Below are positions 56,834-64,000 of a stretch of DNA of 64,000 nt, one piece after another. Numbering within the stretch: the first letter of the stretch is position 1; every line of letters starts with the position of its first letter. A program made the translations under genes and the position numbers. The notes beneath the pieces are model-generated. The model made no database searches. It saw only the letters and a list, made by a program, of their open reading frames with translations, and was not told the DNA's origin. Origin of the DNA: an uncultured Methylophilaceae bacterium (lineage in GTDB: Bacteria; Pseudomonadota; Gammaproteobacteria; Burkholderiales; Methylophilaceae); assembly GCA_903899965.1 (NCBI GenBank), contig CAIULB010000009.1, positions 1 through 64,000 on the forward strand, read 5' to 3'.

Positions 56834-59800
56834 ATGTCCCAATCTATGCTAAGTTTGCGCGGTAGCGCGGCGCTATCGTCTTTTAGACTTCAAAAAATCC
56901 TTGCGAATTTAAGTCAATCTGCCCCTCAAATTAATGCGGTGCATGCTGATTTTTGGCATTTCGCTTGGAATGAAGGCGAGTTAACTGAAGCACAATTAGA
57001 TACGCTGACAAAAATTCTCACTTACGGTCCGCGTATGGCAGAAGAAGCGCCAGTAGGTGAGTTGTTTTTGGTGATTCCGCGTCCAGGTACGATTTCACCT
57101 TGGGCTTCACGTGCAACTGATATTGCTAAGCATTGTGGCCTGGGAAGCATGCAACGTATTGAGCGTGGAATTGCTTATTACGTTAGTAAGAAAGATGGAT
57201 CGGCTTTAACTGAGACTGAAAAACAAGCAGTGAAAGCAGTCGTGCATGACCGCATGACGGAAGCTGTGTTTGGCAATATAGAAGATGCAGCTAAGCTTTA
57301 TCACCAAGCAACACCAGCGCCTTTGTCTAGTGTAGATATTTTGGCTGGTGGCAAAGCTGCGCTTAATCAAGCGAACATGTACTTAGGCTTAGCGCTTTCA
57401 CCAGATGAAGTGGATTATCTCTTAGAAAACTTCACGCGTATTAATCGCAATCCAACCGACGTTGAGTTGATGATGTTTGCGCAGGCAAACTCAGAGCATT
57501 GTCGCCATAAGATTTTTAATGCGGATTGGGTTGTTGATGGCGTCGAGCAAGCGCAGTCATTGTTCGGCATGATTCGTAATACGCACAAATTAAATCCAGG
57601 TAGCACCGTCGTTGCCTATTCTGACAATGCCTCTATCGTTGCAGGCTCTGCCGGACAAAAAACTAAGCGCTTTTACCCGCAAGCAGGTGGCGCTTATGGT
57701 TTTATCGAAGAAGAAATGCATTACTTGATGAAAGTAGAAACGCATAACCATCCAACCGCAATTTCTCCATTTGCTGGTGCTGCAACTGGTGCAGGCGGCG
57801 AGATTCGTGATGAGGGTGCAACCGGTAGCGGTTCTAAACCAAAGGCTGGTTTAACAGGCTTTTCGGTTTCTAATTTGAACATCCCTGGCTTTGAACAGCC
57901 TTGGGAAGGTTGTTATGGCAAGCCTTCACGCACAGCTTCACCTTTGCAAATTATGATTGATGGCCCACTTGGCGGCGCGGCTTATAACAATGAATTTGGT
58001 CGGCCAAATATTGCGGGCTACTTCCGTACGTTTGAATTGGAAGCTGCGGGCGAAATGCGCGGCTATCACAAACCAATTATGTTAGCGGGTGGTGTGGGCA
58101 ATATTTCTGCCAAACATTCTAAAAAGAACCCAATTCCAGCAGGTGCGTGCCTTATTCAATTAGGTGGTCCAGCGATGTTAATTGGCTTGGGTGGCGGTGC
58201 TGCTTCAAGTATGGATACTGGTTCTAATGCGGAGAATTTGGACTTTGATTCAGTGCAACGTGGTAATCCAGAATTAGAGCGTCGGGCACAAGAAGTGATT
58301 GACCGTTGTTGGCAGTTAGGCGACAAGAACCCAATTTTAAGTATTCATGACGTTGGAGCTGGCGGTATCTCAAATGCATTCCCTGAACTGGTGAATGATG
58401 CGGGTGTGGGTGCTGTATTCCAATTGCGTGATGTGCATAACGAAGAGCCTGGTATGTCACCACGCGAGCTTTGGAGTAACGAAGCGCAAGAGCGTTATGT
58501 CATGGCAGTTTCAAAAGAAAACTTGGCTTTATTTGCTGAAATCTGTGAGCGCGAGCGCTGTCCTTTTGCGGTTGTGGGTGAAGCTACTGAAGAGCGACAT
58601 TTAACGGTGGCTGACAGCCATTTTGGCAACAAGCCTGTGGATATGGATTTATCTGTATTGCTTGGCAAACCGCCAAAAATGCTTCGGGATGTAAAGCATG
58701 CAACACGTACTTTGCCAGCATTTGACACAACAAAGATTGATTTAAAAGACGCGGCAAGTCGCGTGCTACGCCTTCCTGGTGTTGCTGATAAAACATTCCT
58801 CATTACCATTGGTGATCGTTCTGTGACGGGTTTAATTGCTCGTGACCAAATGGTTGGTCCTTGGCAAGTGCCTGTGGCTGACGTGGCGGTAACGCTTGCG
58901 GGCTACCAAACTTACCAAGGTGAAGCCTTTGCAATTGGTGAAAAAGCGCCTTTAGCCTTGATTGATGGTCCTGCGTCTGGCCGTATGGCGATTGGTGAAT
59001 CAATCACCAATATTGCCGCAAGTTTAATTAACGATATTAGCGATTTGAAATTATCTGCAAACTGGATGGCGCCAGCTGGTCACCCTGGTGAAGATGCAGC
59101 GTTGTTTGATACGGTTAAAGCGGTTGGTATGGAGCTTTGTCCTGCGCTTGGTATTAGTATCCCTGTTGGTAAAGACTCCATGTCAATGAAGACGGTGTGG
59201 GATGATGCTGGCGAGAAAAAGGCCGTTACATCACCAATTTCATTGGTGGTCACAGCTTTTGCAGCTACCACAGATGCACGTAAAACACTCACTCCGCAAT
59301 TAAGAACAGATCTTGGTGATACCAAGTTGATTTTGATTGATTTGGGCGCAGGTAAAAACCGCATGGGCGGTTCGGCTTTGGCGCAGGTCTATGGTGCGGT
59401 GGGTAACCAAGCACCAGATGTGGATGATGCGGCGCGTTTGAAAAATTTCTTTGGCGCAATTCAAAGTCTAAATTCTGACGGCAAATTACTTGCTTACCAC
59501 GATCGTTCTGATGGTGGTCTATTCTCAACGGTTGTTGAAATGGCGTTTGCAGGTCATTGTGGTCTTGCTATCAATCTAGATGGCTTAGCTGGAGATGTGG
59601 CAAGTACGCTTTATAACGAAGAGTTAGGCGCTGTGATTCAAGTGCGTGCTGCGGATGCGGATGCGATTGCAGCAAGCTTAAAACAAGCCTTGCCGAATTG
59701 TGCGCATGTGATAGGTGATGTTACAGCTGGCGAAGCTATTGCGATTAAGCAATCAGGCAAGGCTGTGTTTGAAGCATCCCGTGTTGACTTGCACCGTGCT

Positions 59801-60736
59801 TGGTCTGAAACTACTTACCAAATGCAAAAAATGCGTGATAACCCAGCTTGCGCGCAACAGGAATACGATCGTATCTTGGATAAAGCAGATGCTGGCTTGC
59901 ATGCAAAATTAACATTCGACCCAAGCGACAATATTTCTGCTTCATATATTGCGACTGGCGTACGTCCAAAAATGGCTATTTTGCGTGAGCAAGGTGTGAA
60001 CGGCCAAACTGAAATGGCAGCAGCTTTTGACCGCGCTGGTTTTGCCACTTACGACGTGCATATGAGTGACATTATTAGCGGCCGTGTCAGCTTGAAAGAC
60101 TTCGCTGGATTCGTGGCTTGCGGTGGTTTTTCTTACGGTGACGTGTTGGGTGCGGGTGAGGGTTGGGCGAAGTCTATCTTATTTAACTCACGTGCTAGAG
60201 ACGAGTTCTCAGCATTCTTTGAGCGCCAAGATTCATTCTCGTTGGGCATCTGTAATGGTTGCCAAATGATGAGTAACTTACACAGCATTATTCCTGGCGC
60301 TGAGCAATGGCCGCATTTTGTTCGTAACAAATCAGAACAGTTTGAAGCACGTTTTGCGATGGTGGAAGTGCAAGAGTCACCATCATTATTCTTTGCAGGC
60401 ATGGCTGGAAGCCTCATGCCGATTGCCGTTGCACATGGTGAAGGTTTTGCGGAATTTTCTTCAGAATCTGCTGTCAATAACGTTGTTGCAGATAAATTAG
60501 TGAGTATGAAGTTTGTAGATAATGCGGGCAATCCAACTGAAGTCTATCCATTTAATCCAAATGGATCGCCACAAGGGATTACTGGTTTAACTACTAAGGA
60601 TGGGCGTTTTAGTATTATGATGCCTCACCCAGAACGTGTTTTCCGTACTGTGCAAAACTCTTGGCATCCAGATGCTTGGGGCGAAGATGGCGCTTGGATA
60701 CGTATGTTTAGAAATGCAAGAAAGTTTATCAATTAA
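56834..60736 (+). CDS. purL: Phosphoribosylformylglycinamidine synthase
   Basis: Large single-chain FGAM synthase (1300 residues) of purine synthesis, normal for proteobacteria. It has an N-terminal domain, the linker with [19 protein letters not shown] near 215, [19 protein letters not shown], the second half [16 protein letters not shown], and a C-terminal glutaminase domain with Cys in [12 protein letters not shown] near 1140 and His-Glu in [10 protein letters not shown]. It is monocistronic or leads the ankyrin gene 28 bases on. It diverges from the HMA-MauE gene across about 200 bases with a TAAAAT box near 56796. Confidence 0.97.
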   Translation: MSQSMLSLRGSAALSSFRLQKILANLSQSAPQINAVHADFWHFAWNEGELTEAQLDTLTKILTYGPRMAEEAPVGELFLVIPRPGTISPWASRATDIAKHCGLGSMQRIERGIAYYVSKKDGSALTETEKQAVKAVVHDRMTEAVFGNIEDAAKLYHQATPAPLSSVDILAGGKAALNQANMYLGLALSPDEVDYLLENFTRINRNPTDVELMMFAQANSEHCRHKIFNADWVVDGVEQAQSLFGMIRNTHKLNPGSTVVAYSDNASIVAGSAGQKTKRFYPQAGGAYGFIEEEMHYLMKVETHNHPTAISPFAGAATGAGGEIRDEGATGSGSKPKAGLTGFSVSNLNIPGFEQPWEGCYGKPSRTASPLQIMIDGPLGGAAYNNEFGRPNIAGYFRTFELEAAGEMRGYHKPIMLAGGVGNISAKHSKKNPIPAGACLIQLGGPAMLIGLGGGAASSMDTGSNAENLDFDSVQRGNPELERRAQEVIDRCWQLGDKNPILSIHDVGAGGISNAFPELVNDAGVGAVFQLRDVHNEEPGMSPRELWSNEAQERYVMAVSKENLALFAEICERERCPFAVVGEATEERHLTVADSHFGNKPVDMDLSVLLGKPPKMLRDVKHATRTLPAFDTTKIDLKDAASRVLRLPGVADKTFLITIGDRSVTGLIARDQMVGPWQVPVADVAVTLAGYQTYQGEAFAIGEKAPLALIDGPASGRMAIGESITNIAASLINDISDLKLSANWMAPAGHPGEDAALFDTVKAVGMELCPALGISIPVGKDSMSMKTVWDDAGEKKAVTSPISLVVTAFAATTDARKTLTPQLRTDLGDTKLILIDLGAGKNRMGGSALAQVYGAVGNQAPDVDDAARLKNFFGAIQSLNSDGKLLAYHDRSDGGLFSTVVEMAFAGHCGLAINLDGLAGDVASTLYNEELGAVIQVRAADADAIAASLKQALPNCAHVIGDVTAGEAIAIKQSGKAVFEASRVDLHRAWSETTYQMQKMRDNPACAQQEYDRILDKADAGLHAKLTFDPSDNISASYIATGVRPKMAILREQGVNGQTEMAAAFDRAGFATYDVHMSDIISGRVSLKDFAGFVACGGFSYGDVLGAGEGWAKSILFNSRARDEFSAFFERQDSFSLGICNGCQMMSNLHSIIPGAEQWPHFVRNKSEQFEARFAMVEVQESPSLFFAGMAGSLMPIAVAHGEGFAEFSSESAVNNVVADKLVSMKFVDNAGNPTEVYPFNPNGSPQGITGLTTKDGRFSIMMPHPERVFRTVQNSWHPDAWGEDGAWIRMFRNARKFIN

Positions 60737-60764
60737 TTAAACCAAACCAGTTGGAGAGAAATAC

Positions 60765-61247
60765 ATGAAGATGATTAAAGCGTTATTGTTAGCAGCAATC
60801 TTACTTTTACCTGTTGCAGCATTCGCTATGGAAGGCGAGCAACAAGTTGAATATACACAAGCATTGCGTGATGGCAATGTGAAAATGGTTAAAAAATATT
60901 TAGATTCTGGTACCGATGTAAACGAGAAGTTTTTTGCATGGTCAGCATTACAAATCGCTGCGAATCAAAACCAATTGGCCGTTGTGAAATTTTTAGTTGA
61001 ACGTGGTGCTGAGGTGAATTACGTTCACCCAATGACTAAGATGTCTGCAGGTCAAATGGCTGCTTACGATGGTTACACAGAGTTGGTTAAATACCTTGGC
61101 TCAAAAGGCGCTGATTGGAACTTGAAGCTTAAAGGTGATGTATCAATTCTTCGCGTAGTGCGTGATACAGGCAATACAAAGATGGTTGACCTTTTGATTT
61201 CAATGGGCGCTAAAGATGACGGCTGTAAAGAAGAGAAATGTTTCTAA
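60765..61247 (+). CDS. Exported ankyrin-repeat protein
   Basis: 160-residue protein with a signal peptide (cleavage likely after AAFA, residue 21) and three to four ankyrin repeats, for example VKKYLDSGTDVNEKFFAWSA, ALQIAANQNQLAVVKFLVER and QMAAYDGYTELVKYLGSKGA. It ends in a short Cys-containing tail (DGCKEEKC). It probably binds another periplasmic protein; periplasmic ankyrin proteins are sometimes linked to oxidative stress, but no partner is visible. GGAGAGAAA precedes the ATG. Confidence 0.85.
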   Translation: MKMIKALLLAAILLLPVAAFAMEGEQQVEYTQALRDGNVKMVKKYLDSGTDVNEKFFAWSALQIAANQNQLAVVKFLVERGAEVNYVHPMTKMSAGQMAAYDGYTELVKYLGSKGADWNLKLKGDVSILRVVRDTGNTKMVDLLISMGAKDDGCKEEKCF

Positions 61248-61288
61248 TAAAGCCTTACAAAAGTATCTAGATGCTTTAATATGAATCC

Positions 61289-61669
61289 ATGAAGATTCAA
61301 TTAAAGATTAGTCAAAAAGCCCACAATTCCCTATTGGTGTTTGCGGGCTTTTTTTTGCTTAGCGTAAATGCCCATGCTGATGAAAGTGAAGTCCCTAGCC
61401 CTCATATTCAAACGTTGGCTGCATCGTGTGCAGCTTGTCATGGCAGTCAAGGTAATAGCGTAGGTGGCACCTCTGTGCTTGCGGGTTTGGATGCCTCGCA
61501 CTTTGTATTGCAGATGACGGCCTTTAGAAATGGCAGTCGCAGTTCAACAGTTATGCATAGACACGCTAAAGGCTTAACGGTTGAAGAGATTAACGATTTA
61601 GCTGTTTATTTTGCACAGCAAAAGCGCGTGACAGCAATTACTCCGCCAAATAAAAGATTGGCTGAATAG
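61289..61669 (+). CDS. Periplasmic monohaem cytochrome c, likely sulfide dehydrogenase partner
   Basis: 126-residue protein with a signal peptide (about 1-30, ending NAHA) and a single c-type haem site CAACHGSQGNS (about 50-60). A likely axial Met is in STVMHRHAKG near 89. It looks like a class I cytochrome of the c553/FccA type. It ends one base before the flavoprotein gene, so it is the expected electron acceptor of that subunit. No strong ribosome-binding site precedes the ATG, and an intrinsic-terminator-like hairpin lies inside its signal-peptide codons. A later start would lose the positively charged N-region. Confidence 0.85.
   Translation: MKIQLKISQKAHNSLLVFAGFFLLSVNAHADESEVPSPHIQTLAASCAACHGSQGNSVGGTSVLAGLDASHFVLQMTAFRNGSRSSTVMHRHAKGLTVEEINDLAVYFAQQKRVTAITPPNKRLAE
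61314..61356 (+). terminator. Intrinsic terminator inside the cytochrome signal-peptide codons
   Basis: AAAAAGCCC (61314-61322) pairs with GGGCTTTTT (61345-61353), the T-run reaching 61356 with eight Ts; an inner CAAT/ATTG stem shortens the loop. It is well placed to end the purL/ankyrin transcript, yet overlaps codons of the next gene. It may act as an attenuator coupled to translation. Confidence 0.6.
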
Positions 61670-61670
61670 C

Positions 61671-62933
61671 ATGGCGATAGATAGACGTGACTTTCTAAAA
61701 ATCGCCGCATCAACGGCATTGGTTTCATTGCCCATGCTTTCTAAAGCTGCTACTCAAGCCAAAGGGCGAATTGTAGTGGTTGGAGGTGGCTATGCTGGCG
61801 CCACAGCCGCTAAGTACTTACGTGATTGGAGCAATGGCGGCTTGGATGTTATCGTGGTTGAGCCACGCAGCCAATTCGTTTCATGCCCTTTGAGTAATTT
61901 AGTGCTGGGGGGTAATAAAAATATTAACGACCTCACTTTTGGGTATGACCTGCTAAAAAGCAATCATGGTATTCAATGGGTTGCAGATGAAGTCGTTAGT
62001 ATTGATGCCGCATCACGTGTAGTTAAAATGAAGCAGGGTGAGCTCGCTTACGATAGGCTGGTGATTGCTCCTGGTATTGATTTTATGTACGAGCAACTGC
62101 CGATGTTGCAAAGCCCTCAATCTCAAGAAGTGGTGCCGCACGCTTGGAAAGCGGGCAAGCAAACGGTGAACTTGCGCAAACAGCTAGAAAGCATGAAAGA
62201 CGGCGGGGTGTTTGTCATGAGCATTCCTAAAGCACCTTACCGTTGCCCGCCTGGGCCTTATGAGCGTGTTTGCCAAGTCGCTTTTTACTTAAAAAATCAC
62301 AAGCCTAACTCTAAAGTTATTGTGCTCGATGCCAACGCAGAAATCATTTCTAAAAAAGGCCTATTCACCAAAGTGTGGGCTGAGATGTATGCCGGTATGA
62401 TTGATTACCGTCCTAATAGCAGTGTAGTAGATGTGGATGTCGCTACTAAAACGGTCAAAACAGAATTTGAGTCTGTGCAAGCCAATGTGCTAAATGTGAT
62501 TCCGCCACAACGCGCTGGCAAAATCGCTCAAATTGTTGGCGCGGCAAATGTGGATAAGCGTTGGTGCGAAGTGGATTTTCTCACTTACGAATCTAAAATT
62601 ATTTCTAACGTTCATATTATTGGTGACTCTGTTTCTGCTGCATTGCCAAAATCAGCGCACATGGCAACTTCTCAAGCCCGTGTTTGTGCCAATGCCATTG
62701 TTGCAATCATGGGCCAGCAAATGCCAGACGCATCTCCCGTATTTGCCAATACTTGTTATAGCTTTGTTTCTGACAAAATGGCGATGCACGTTGCCAATGT
62801 CTATCGCTATGACGCTACTAAGAAAATCATGGTGTCTGCCGAAGGTGGTGGGGTGTCAGATAAACCATCCGAGCTTGAAGGTAACTACGCACAGGCTTGG
62901 GCCAAAAATATCTGGTCAGATGTGCTGACTTAA
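61671..62933 (+). CDS. fccB: Flavocytochrome c sulfide dehydrogenase flavin subunit
   Basis: Periplasmic FAD enzyme that oxidises sulfide and passes electrons to cytochrome c. The 420-residue protein has a Tat signal RRDFLKIAASTALVSLPML, the FAD-binding VVVGGGYAGATAAKYL near 35, the redox Cys in FVSCPLSNLVLGG near 75 and YRCPPGPYERVCQVAFYL near 180, and a C-terminal dimerisation domain. The presence of both SCPLSN and CPPGPYERVC supports an FccB/SoxF enzyme rather than a plain NADH dehydrogenase. Substrate (sulfide) is by family. Confidence 0.9.
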   Translation: MAIDRRDFLKIAASTALVSLPMLSKAATQAKGRIVVVGGGYAGATAAKYLRDWSNGGLDVIVVEPRSQFVSCPLSNLVLGGNKNINDLTFGYDLLKSNHGIQWVADEVVSIDAASRVVKMKQGELAYDRLVIAPGIDFMYEQLPMLQSPQSQEVVPHAWKAGKQTVNLRKQLESMKDGGVFVMSIPKAPYRCPPGPYERVCQVAFYLKNHKPNSKVIVLDANAEIISKKGLFTKVWAEMYAGMIDYRPNSSVVDVDVATKTVKTEFESVQANVLNVIPPQRAGKIAQIVGAANVDKRWCEVDFLTYESKIISNVHIIGDSVSAALPKSAHMATSQARVCANAIVAIMGQQMPDASPVFANTCYSFVSDKMAMHVANVYRYDATKKIMVSAEGGGVSDKPSELEGNYAQAWAKNIWSDVLT

Positions 62934-62969
62934 AGCGTTATATATTGGAAAGTGTTGTTGGAAATCATC

Positions 62970-63548
62970 ATGTTGAACTTCAAAAAAGCGCTATCTTCAG
63001 TAATCTTTTTTATATTGAGTGGTGTAGTTTCAGCACATGAAATCGCGCCAACTAGCATTGCCGTTTATATTCAGGCCCAAGAGTACAATCACCAAATTAT
63101 GCTGAGAAACTACTCTCAGGATTATTGGTATCGCCAAGGCCCAATGTTAGAGACTGCGGCGCATGATGTATTGGGTGCGGATTTTACTGGTGTGGATATG
63201 TGTGACGCACAGCCAGCGGATGCCAAAGTAGTGGTTTGGCTGCGTCCACGCATGTTTTACAACCCGCAAATGCAAACCTTTTATGGCAAAGTCATCGCCG
63301 TGACTTATACCGCCGATGGCAAGCCATTAGCTAATTATGTGGGCGAAGCGACTAAGCGCGCTTTCTTTGATGTAAAAACCGAGCTTACTTTAAGTGATGT
63401 CTATCACGCGTCCATGCAAGCGGTTTCAGCCAAAATGAAAGCAGATGGAAAGTTCCAAGCCGCGCTTAATGCCCCATCATTCTCATCGCCATGTGCAACC
63501 GTTAGCGTGTCGCCTGAGCCAAAAATTCAATTCATGTCATTTCAATAG
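62970..63548 (+). CDS. Exported protein of unknown function
   Basis: 192 residues with a hydrophobic signal segment (about 6-22, ending VSAHE). The mature part has mixed alpha/beta character, two cysteines (MCDAQPADAK and SSPCATVSV) that could form a disulfide, and no family I recognise. The ATG at 62970 follows TTGGAAA; a GTG at 62952 also opens the frame. It lies between fccB and the propeller gene with gaps of 36 and 8 bases, so it is probably in the same periplasmic operon. Confidence 0.75.
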   Translation: MLNFKKALSSVIFFILSGVVSAHEIAPTSIAVYIQAQEYNHQIMLRNYSQDYWYRQGPMLETAAHDVLGADFTGVDMCDAQPADAKVVVWLRPRMFYNPQMQTFYGKVIAVTYTADGKPLANYVGEATKRAFFDVKTELTLSDVYHASMQAVSAKMKADGKFQAALNAPSFSSPCATVSVSPEPKIQFMSFQ

Positions 63549-63556
63549 GGAGTTTT

Positions 63557-64000
63557 ATGCGTATTTCTAAATTATTATTGGCCTTGGTAGCGCTTATTTC
63601 TATCACTGCCCAAGCCCACGAAACCAAAAAAATTACAGGCCTAAAAATGCCTGAATCAGCCATTGCCGCAAAAGATGGCCGTGTGTTTGTTTCTGAAATC
63701 GGCGAATTTGGTAAAGACGGTGACGGCCAAATTACCGTGATTGATAAAAACGGCGAAGCTAAAGTATTTGCACAAGGCTTGTATGACCCGAAAGGCCTAG
63801 CGATTGTAGATAAAGATTTGTATGTGGCTGACAACCACCGTGTGATTAAAATCACGCCCGATGGCAAAACTTCAGTGTTTGCCGCTGCAGAAGCTTTCCC
63901 TGATGCCCCACAATTTTTGAATGATTTAGAGTCCGATGCGGCAGGTAATATTTATGTCAGCGATAGTGGCGACTTAAAAGGCGTGGGTGGTGCAGTTTAT
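63557..64000 (+). CDS. SMP-30/NHL-type beta-propeller protein, cut by the window edge
   Basis: Partial gene of at least 148 residues with no stop before the edge. AGGGAG (63547-63552) precedes the ATG. A signal peptide (MRISKLLLALVALISITAQA) is followed by repeated propeller strands such as GRVFVSEIGEFGKDGDG, GLAIVDKDLYVADNHRV and NIYVSDSGDLKGVGG, as in SMP-30/gluconolactonase or NHL proteins. It probably sits in the periplasm with the flavocytochrome; the substrate is unknown. Confidence 0.8.
   Translation, partial: MRISKLLLALVALISITAQAHETKKITGLKMPESAIAAKDGRVFVSEIGEFGKDGDGQITVIDKNGEAKVFAQGLYDPKGLAIVDKDLYVADNHRVIKITPDGKTSVFAAAEAFPDAPQFLNDLESDAAGNIYVSDSGDLKGVGGAVY

Overview
The window reads as chromosomal DNA of a methylotrophic betaproteobacterium, most likely family Methylophilaceae (Methylotenera-like). 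The pointers are an intact mxaR-S-A-C-K-L block (methanol dehydrogenase maturation), the oxidative pentose phosphate genes zwf, gnd and pgl that serve the dissimilatory RuMP cycle in this family, betaproteobacterial gene orders (pyrG-kdsA-eno-ftsB; tyrA-aroA-cmk-rpsA-ihfB-lapB-pyrF), and a base composition that looks mid-40s percent GC by eye. The family assignment is inference; no rRNA or tRNA gene was seen.

Layout. 37-9909 (+): a GntR/UTRA regulator, then a C4-dicarboxylate operon: short malic enzyme, sdhCDAB, sdhE, a CitE/malyl-CoA-lyase-like aldolase, an AMP-forming acyl-CoA ligase and class I fumarase. 9902-11202: a small phage-derived island with a DUF1071 (Sak3-like) annealing protein, a small unknown and a divergent XRE repressor with operator-like palindromes between them. 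11203-17066 (-): an unusual cluster transcribed as HAD phosphatase, class III aminotransferase, alpha/beta hydrolase, acyl carrier protein, ketoacyl synthase and UDP-glucose dehydrogenase; this is the best candidate here for an undescribed pathway. 17242-23419: cold shock protein, GIY-YIG protein, pyrG-kdsA-eno-ftsB, then convergent ygfZ. 23499-28974 (-): mxaRSACKL. 29168-30937 (+): fabA-fabB for unsaturated fatty acids. 30989-32253 (-): an rlmF gene broken by a nine-C run in its catalytic NPPF motif, and a Mth938-domain protein. 32367-37700 (+): aminotransferase, hom, thrC, thyA, folA. 37762-43229 (-): basic amino acid decarboxylase, dcd, zwf, gnd; pgl diverges. 44123-47378: apbC (-) and metG (+). 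47429-56631 (-): pyrF, lapB, ihfB, a five-domain rpsA, cmk, aroA, tyrA, the N-degron transferases bpt and aat, and an HMA-MauE fusion. 56834-64000 (+): purL, an ankyrin-repeat periplasmic protein, a cytochrome c plus flavocytochrome c sulfide dehydrogenase flavoprotein pair, an unknown exported protein, and a beta-propeller (SMP-30/NHL-like) gene cut by the right edge.

How the parts fit. The left operon can carry succinate through fumarate and malate to pyruvate. In this family that segment typically serves the methylcitrate cycle, whose own genes would lie left of the window if present. The mxa block matures a methanol dehydrogenase whose structural genes are not here, and zwf/pgl/gnd can burn hexose phosphate made from formaldehyde. 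The right-hand cluster suggests sulfide oxidation or detoxification in the periplasm.

No CRISPR array, complete insertion sequence, rRNA or tRNA was recognised. Gene starts were moved from the longest possible reading frame to the best ribosome-binding site or family start in sdhC, sdhD, sdhA, the aldolase, both phage genes, the XRE gene, ugd, folA, metG, rpsA, aroA, the HMA-MauE gene and the gene at 62970.
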